From CAZALT01 sp964485515 (GTDB lineage: Bacteria > Actinomycetota > Acidimicrobiia > Acidimicrobiales > Acidimicrobilacustridaceae): 10,646 nt of DNA. Location of the stretch: contig CAZALT010000121.1 in the NCBI GenBank assembly GCA_964485515.1, positions 1 to 10,646 on the forward strand. The letters run 5' to 3'. The position numbers and the translations under genes are program-made. The notes under the pieces are model-generated. The model saw nothing but the letters and a program-made list of their open reading frames with translations. It had not been told where the DNA came from and ran no database searches. Shown here one piece after another: positions 5,455 through 10,646 of the stretch (position 1 is the stretch's first letter; each line of letters opens with the position of its first letter).

Positions 5455-6948
5455 CTACTGGATCCCGCCCTTGGTCATACCGAGGACGTTGAGAGCGCGG
5501 TCGAGGTCTTCTTCGGACATGAGTCCCCCATCCAGGACGATCTCGCGGATGCTTCGGCCGGACTCCACCGACTCCTTGATGACCTCCGCGGCCTTCTCGT
5601 AGCCGATGTAGGGATTCAGCGATGTGCCGATAGACGGCGACGACTCGGCGTACCACCGGAGTCGATCGACGTTGGCCGTGGTGCCGTCGATGCACCGGTC
5701 GGCGAAGAGGACCGACACGTTCGAGAGCAGCCGGATGGACTCGAGCAGGTTCCGGGCCATCAACGGCATGAACACGTTCAGCTCGAAGGCACCCTGCGTG
5801 CCGCCGAAGGCGACGGCAGCGTCGTTGCCGATGACCTGGGCCGCGACCTGGGTGACGGCCTCGGGCAGGACCGGGTTGACCTTGCCCGGCATGATCGATG
5901 ATCCCGGCTGCAGGTCGGGGATGAAGATCTCGGCGAGTCCCGTGCGGGGACCGCTGCCCATCCAGCGCAGGTCGTTGGCGATCTTCACGAGCGACACGGC
6001 GAGCACGCGCAGCTGACCGGATGCCTCGACGAGGCCGTCCCGCGAGCTCTGGGCGGCGAAGTGGTCGCGTGCTTCGCTGAGCGGCAGTCCGGTCTCCTCG
6101 ATGAGGCGAGCGATCACCCCGGGCGCGAACTCGGGCGGCGCGTTGATGCCCGTGCCCACGGCGGTGCCGCCGAGCGGCAGTTCGCCGAGTCGGGCAAGCG
6201 AGCTGTGGAGCCGCTCGATGCCAGTCTCGATCTGGGCGGCGTACCCACCGAACTCCTGGCCGAGGGTCACCGGCGTGGCATCCATGAGGTGGGTGCGCCC
6301 GGACTTCACGACGTCGGCGAACTCGTCGGCTTTCCGGCCCAGCGAGTCACGCAGGTGCTGCAGCGCGGGGATAAGATCCTCGACGATCGCCTCGGACGCG
6401 GCGAGGTGGATGGCCGACGGGAACACGTCGTTCGACGACTGCGACGCGTTGACGTGGTCGTTCGGATGGACCGAACCCGCCTCGCCGAGATCCCCGCTCC
6501 CGGCCGTTCGGGCGGCCCTCCCGCTCCCGGCCGTTCGGGCGCCCCTCCCGCTCCCGGCCGTTCGGGCGAGGCGTTCGGAGGCGAGCGTGGCCAGCACCTC
6601 GTTGGCGTTCATGTTCGACGACGTGCCCGAGCCGGTCTGGAACACGTCGACGGGGAACTCGTCGTCCCACACGCCAGTCGCTACCTCGGCGGCAGCAGCC
6701 GAGATCGCCTCGGCGATCTCCGTCGTCACGGCTGGTACGGAGTCGAGCGACGCGTTCACCACGGCGGCGTTGCCCTTGATGAGCGCCAGCGCCCTGATCA
6801 GTCGGCTGTCGATTCGATAGCCCGAGATGGGGAAGTTCTCCACCGCTCGCTGCGTCTGCGCCGCGTACTTCGCCAGCGAAGGAACCCGCACGTCCCCCAT
6901 CGAGTCGTGCTCGATTCGGAAGTCAGGCACCGCAGGAAGGTCGCTCAT
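5455..6948 (-). CDS. fumC: Class II fumarate hydratase (fumarase C) with an in-frame repeat insertion
   Basis: This cytosolic, cofactor-free TCA-cycle enzyme interconverts fumarate and L-malate as a homotetramer. The 497-residue product has all family hallmarks: TGSGTSSNMNANEV (105-118), VHPNDHVNASQSSND (160-174), SGRTHLMDATPVTLGQEF (216-233, active-site H220), and the superfamily signature GSSIMPGKVNP (349-359) with its catalytic serine loop. The C-terminal part closely follows the mycobacterial type. Unusually, residues 128-154 are three copies of a nine-residue unit, ARTAGSGxx, inserted just before VHPNDHVN where the mycobacterial enzyme has only a short loop. ATG 6948 starts at the family N-terminus (MSDLPAVPDFRIEHDSMG); its ribosome site is poor. 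GTG 6993 would add 15 unconserved residues. It lies 113 nt downstream of the class I fumarase. Confidence 0.96.
   Translation of the reverse strand: MSDLPAVPDFRIEHDSMGDVRVPSLAKYAAQTQRAVENFPISGYRIDSRLIRALALIKGNAAVVNASLDSVPAVTTEIAEAISAAAAEVATGVWDDEFPVDVFQTGSGTSSNMNANEVLATLASERLARTAGSGRGARTAGSGRAARTAGSGDLGEAGSVHPNDHVNASQSSNDVFPSAIHLAASEAIVEDLIPALQHLRDSLGRKADEFADVVKSGRTHLMDATPVTLGQEFGGYAAQIETGIERLHSSLARLGELPLGGTAVGTGINAPPEFAPGVIARLIEETGLPLSEARDHFAAQSSRDGLVEASGQLRVLAVSLVKIANDLRWMGSGPRTGLAEIFIPDLQPGSSIMPGKVNPVLPEAVTQVAAQVIGNDAAVAFGGTQGAFELNVFMPLMARNLLESIRLLSNVSVLFADRCIDGTTANVDRLRWYAESSPSIGTSLNPYIGYEKAAEVIKESVESGRSIREIVLDGGLMSEEDLDRALNVLGMTKGGIQ
6494..6574 (-). repeat. Three-copy 27-nt minisatellite within fumC
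   Basis: Units run 6494-6520, 6521-6547 and 6548-6574. The plus-strand core of 20 bases, CCGCTCCCGGCCGTTCGGGC, is identical in all three; the remaining 7 bases differ in units one and two (GGCCCTC, GCCCCTC) and diverge in unit three. As 27 is divisible by 3, copy-number change keeps the frame and adds or removes nine residues. The near identity of the copies suggests recent duplication or slippage. Confidence 0.93.
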
Positions 6949-7009
6949 GCCAGGAGTCTGCCGCGGTCGGCTGCCAACGCGAGGCTCGACCACGAAGACC
7001 CGCTCTGGC

Positions 7010-7025
7010 GGCCAGCGTTCTGGCC
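7010..7025 (-). terminator. Weak hairpin in the fumA-fumC gap
   Basis: A 6-bp perfect stem (GGCCAG/CTGGCC) with a 4-nt loop lies 36 nt after the fumA stop and 61 nt before the fumC start. With no U-tract it could be a partial terminator, an mRNA-stability hairpin or chance. I see no convincing separate promoter for fumC in the 113-nt gap; CAGACT 6 nt before ATG 6948 is a poor -10 candidate. Confidence 0.3.
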
Positions 7026-7061
7026 CTCTTCCGTGGCGGCCGCTGAGCGCCGTCGACCCGC

Positions 7062-8699
<1,638 letters not shown>

Positions 8700-8722
8700 G
8701 TCCTCGTTCCGGTGTGGGACTG

Positions 8723-10381
8723 CTAGTTGGCGTTGGCGCCCGGTTCTGCCAGCCAGACGTCGCTGAGAGACACGGTACCGCCCTCGGTTTCGAGACCCGA
8801 ATCGCCGGTCGCCGTGGACCACTCCTCGATGCCGCGCACCTCGATCGACGCGGCGACGGTGCGTGGGAGCCGGAGCAGGAACAGGTAGGCCTGGCTGTCG
8901 AACACCTCGTTCTGGACGACGCGATAGGCGTCGATCTGTGCGGCGAAGTCGGCGGTGGCGCGGGCTTCGTCGAGCGCGGTGTCGACGACGCGGGTGCCGA
9001 ACCGATTGAGGTTGGGACCCGGCACACCGAGGTTGGTGATCTCGGCCTGGTGGAGCTGGACGTAGGCGAGATCGGGGTGCCAGCCACCGAACATGGTCTG
9101 CACGACGGCGTCGAAGTCGCCTGTCGCGGCCCGGGCGGCGATGACGTCGACTGGCTGGACGTCGATGGTGACGACGATGCCGGCCTCGGCGAGCTGCGAC
9201 TGCCACAGCGACGCGAAGCGGATGTCGACCGGGTCGGCCGACGCGAGCAGCGAGAACGTGAGCGGCTCACCCCACGTCTGACTGAAGCGGGCCGCGTCCT
9301 CCCGGGCGCGGGCCAGGTCGTTCTCGATCGGGGCTCGGTCGTTGAACCAGGCCGACTCGTCGGTGATGAAGCTGCGAGCGGGCCGCAACACGCCGTCGAA
9401 GCCGGCCGCGTTGATGGCCGTCCGGTCGGTTGCCTCGTTGACGGCGCGTCGAGCGACGGGATCGAGGAACGGCGCCTGGGCCGTGTTGAGCAGGAAGGTG
9501 AGCTTGGGCTGCTCGCCCTGGGGGTCGGTGAGCACCGTGAAGGTGCCCTTCTTCCCGGCGGCCACCAACGACGCCTCCTGCTCGGGGGTCTGGGTCAGGA
9601 TCATGTCGACGGACCCATCGGTGAGCGCGGCGGAGCGGGCCGACGCATCGGCGACGAACCACACGTCGACACCGGCGAGCAGGGGAAGCCCCGGCTTCCA
9701 GTAGGTGCCGTTGCGCTCCAGGGTCGCGGTGTGGCCCGGGTTCCAGTTGGCCAGGGTGAACGGGCCGGTGCCGATCGGAGCGACCCCGCCCTCGGGGGTG
9801 GCCAGCGTGGCCGGCGCGGCGACGAAGCCGACCTGGGTGGTGAGCAGCTCAGGGAAGGTCGACCACGGACTGGTCATGGTGACGTTGACGGTGAGGGGAC
9901 CGGTGACGAAGACCGAGCGAACCGGCCGCAGCAGGACGCTCGCGTTGGCGCTGAACCGCTGTGCCTCGAGGTTCGCCTTGAGCGCCTCGGCGTCGAGCGG
10001 CGACCCGTCGGTGAACGTGATGTCGGGACGGAGCGTGACGGACCACTCGGTGAACGTCGAGTTGGGCTCGAACGATTCGGCGAGCTCCGGCAGGAGCTGG
10101 TTGTTCTCGTCGTAGACAGCAAGTCGGTCGTAGATCGAGCGAGCCACCTGCATGGCACTCGCGTCCCAGGTGGGACCGGCCGGAGACCACGTGCCGGGAT
10201 CGGTCCCCACGGCAAGCGCGAGTCGGCCCCCGGAGTGGTCCCGAAGAGGGTCGTCCTGCGCCCCCGCCGACGTGGCCCGTGTCGTGACCAGGACCAGACT
10301 CGCGAGGGCGGCGACCAGCACGGCCAGCGCAAGGATCCCGCGCCGCGAAGGGGCGCGGAAGGTGACGGAACGCAGATCCAT
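8723..10381 (-). CDS. Extracellular solute-binding protein, family 5 (peptide/nickel/oligopeptide ABC type)
   Basis: The 552-residue product has a signal sequence (basic PSRRG at 11-15, hydrophobic core about 16-32, likely cleavage after TSAGA at 41) and the typical family-5 body. Examples are RSIYDRLAVYDENNQLLPEL (81-100), SVTLRPDITFTDGSPLDAEA (114-133) and IGTGPFTLANWNPG (203-216) with TATLERNGTYW. Such proteins capture peptides, opines, nickel chelates or similar ligands for an ABC importer. Two oddities stand out: there is no lipobox cysteine, which most Gram-positive binding proteins need for anchoring, and no permease or ATPase gene is adjacent in the window. SRRGIL resembles a twin-arginine motif, so Tat export is possible. 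ATG 10381 has TAGGGT 9 nt upstream and no Shine-Dalgarno. fumA follows after 23 nt. The ligand cannot be inferred. Confidence 0.92.
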   Translation of the reverse strand: MDLRSVTFRAPSRRGILALAVLVAALASLVLVTTRATSAGAQDDPLRDHSGGRLALAVGTDPGTWSPAGPTWDASAMQVARSIYDRLAVYDENNQLLPELAESFEPNSTFTEWSVTLRPDITFTDGSPLDAEALKANLEAQRFSANASVLLRPVRSVFVTGPLTVNVTMTSPWSTFPELLTTQVGFVAAPATLATPEGGVAPIGTGPFTLANWNPGHTATLERNGTYWKPGLPLLAGVDVWFVADASARSAALTDGSVDMILTQTPEQEASLVAAGKKGTFTVLTDPQGEQPKLTFLLNTAQAPFLDPVARRAVNEATDRTAINAAGFDGVLRPARSFITDESAWFNDRAPIENDLARAREDAARFSQTWGEPLTFSLLASADPVDIRFASLWQSQLAEAGIVVTIDVQPVDVIAARAATGDFDAVVQTMFGGWHPDLAYVQLHQAEITNLGVPGPNLNRFGTRVVDTALDEARATADFAAQIDAYRVVQNEVFDSQAYLFLLRLPRTVAASIEVRGIEEWSTATGDSGLETEGGTVSLSDVWLAEPGANAN

Positions 10382-10390
10382 GGCTGGGAG

Positions 10391-10396
10391 ACCCTA
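10391..10396 (-). promoter_or_regulatory. -10 box (TAGGGT) for the solute-binding protein / fumA transcript
   Basis: The minus strand reads CCGGTAGGGTCTCCCAGCC then ATG 10381, leaving 9 nt between TAGGGT and the start codon. Transcription would begin 2-3 nt before the ATG. CGGTAGGGTC is identical to the sequence before the gene starting at 80. No convincing -35 is visible. The 166 bp between this box and the tRNA hold no gene I can support. Confidence 0.4.
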
Positions 10397-10562
10397 CCGG
10401 TCGCCGCGGCCCGCTCGCCGTCACGCCCCTCGGACCGATCGTGCGGCTGTCCTGTTCGCCCGACATCGTCTGCTGCCGGCGGTAGCGGAGCGTCTCGCCC
10501 TGCTCATCGCCGATGTGGAGGACCTCGATGCCGATGAAGGTCATCGGGCCCGAGCCCCACGG

Positions 10563-10646
10563 TGTCCGGGGAGGGATTCGAACCCTCACGCCCTTTCGGA
10601 CCGGCGGGTTTAAGCCGCCTGCGGTTGCCAGTTACGCCACCCGGAC
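10563..10646 (-). tRNA. tRNA-Leu (anticodon UAA)
   Basis: The 84-nt class II tRNA is complete on the minus strand, with its 5' base at the window edge. The 7-bp acceptor stem is GTCCGGG with CCCGGAC and the discriminator base is A, as expected for leucine. The D arm has a GCG/CGC stem and GG in the loop. The anticodon stem GGCGG/CCGCC closes the loop CTTAAAC, giving anticodon TAA. The 15-nt variable arm forms a short stem with a GAAA loop. The T arm is GAGGG/CCCTC around TTCGAAT. CCA is not encoded (CCG follows). It reads UUA, the rarest leucine codon in high-GC genomes; the Streptomyces equivalent is bldA. Its promoter lies outside the window. Confidence 0.95.

Noticed and set aside
6701..6720. 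9-bp inverted repeat GAGATCGCC/GGCGATCTC in fumC
   Set aside because: It lies in the codons for EIAEAIS and is explained by GC-rich codons for alternating E, A and I residues; no regulatory context.
7010..7025. The fumA-fumC hairpin as a riboswitch or attenuator
   Set aside because: A single 6-bp stem, with no leader peptide, conserved riboswitch core or competing fold that I can see.
8714..10537. 607-codon plus-strand open frame opposite the solute-binding protein gene
   Set aside because: It is the antisense shadow of a clearly identified gene, caused by high GC and scarce stops. Its translation is Gly/Arg/Val-rich with no family pattern.
10398..10562. Small open frame starting MTFIGIEVLHIGDEQGE on the minus strand between the tRNA and the binding-protein gene
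   Set aside because: It has no ribosome site or family similarity, runs into the binding-protein gene in a wrong frame, and overlaps that gene's -10 box.
10152..10613. Plus-strand frame ending RDSNPHALSDRRV
   Set aside because: The tail is the well-known false translation of the antisense strand of a tRNA gene.

Overview
The window is GC-rich, densely coding DNA that looks like an actinobacterial chromosome. The clues are G/C-ending codons, GTG starts, TANNNT-type -10 boxes next to start codons, a fumarase C that closely follows the mycobacterial pattern, and a tRNA without an encoded CCA. A member of Acidimicrobiia (Ilumatobacter-like) would fit, but that is a guess from overall flavour. 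I see no phage, transposon, CRISPR or defence genes. This is mainly a housekeeping and metabolic region with interesting small-scale sequence structure.

All genes are on the minus strand except one. In transcription order from the right edge: a class II tRNA-Leu(UAA) (10563-10646); a secreted family-5 solute-binding protein (8723-10381); a class I iron-sulfur fumarase, FumA type (7062-8699), 23 nt downstream; and, after a 113-nt gap, a class II fumarase, FumC (5455-6948), which carries an in-frame 27-nt minisatellite. A 249-bp hairpin-rich non-coding island (5206-5454) separates fumC from the convergent plus-strand gene, a thioredoxin-fold-like protein without a CxxC active site (4717-5205). 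That gene is divergent from a four-helix membrane protein resembling DUF2269 (4128-4607). A 53-bp near-perfect palindrome follows, then an IF-2B-like protein (3236-4036), a dienelactone hydrolase family protein (2467-3153) and a DUF885-like metallopeptidase (1248-2453). After these come a secreted acidic protein with a Thr-rich tail (227-1141), a strong hairpin terminator (175-205), and the first 26 codons of a probable CoA-ester lyase of the malyl-CoA lyase/HpcH type running off the left edge.

Two initiation styles can be read. Operon-internal or long-leader genes have Shine-Dalgarno sequences exactly 6 nt before the start (1141, 3153, 4607). Several likely operon heads (80, 4036, 4717, 10381) have a TANNNT box 6-9 nt before the start codon and no Shine-Dalgarno, which predicts leaderless or nearly leaderless mRNAs.

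The clearest metabolic theme is C4-acid chemistry: two unrelated fumarases side by side, one oxygen-labile and one stable, beside an uptake-type binding protein. I found no convincing new multi-gene system. The best leads for novelty are the fumC minisatellite, the 53-bp palindrome, and the 15-bp direct repeats in the dienelactone hydrolase promoter region.
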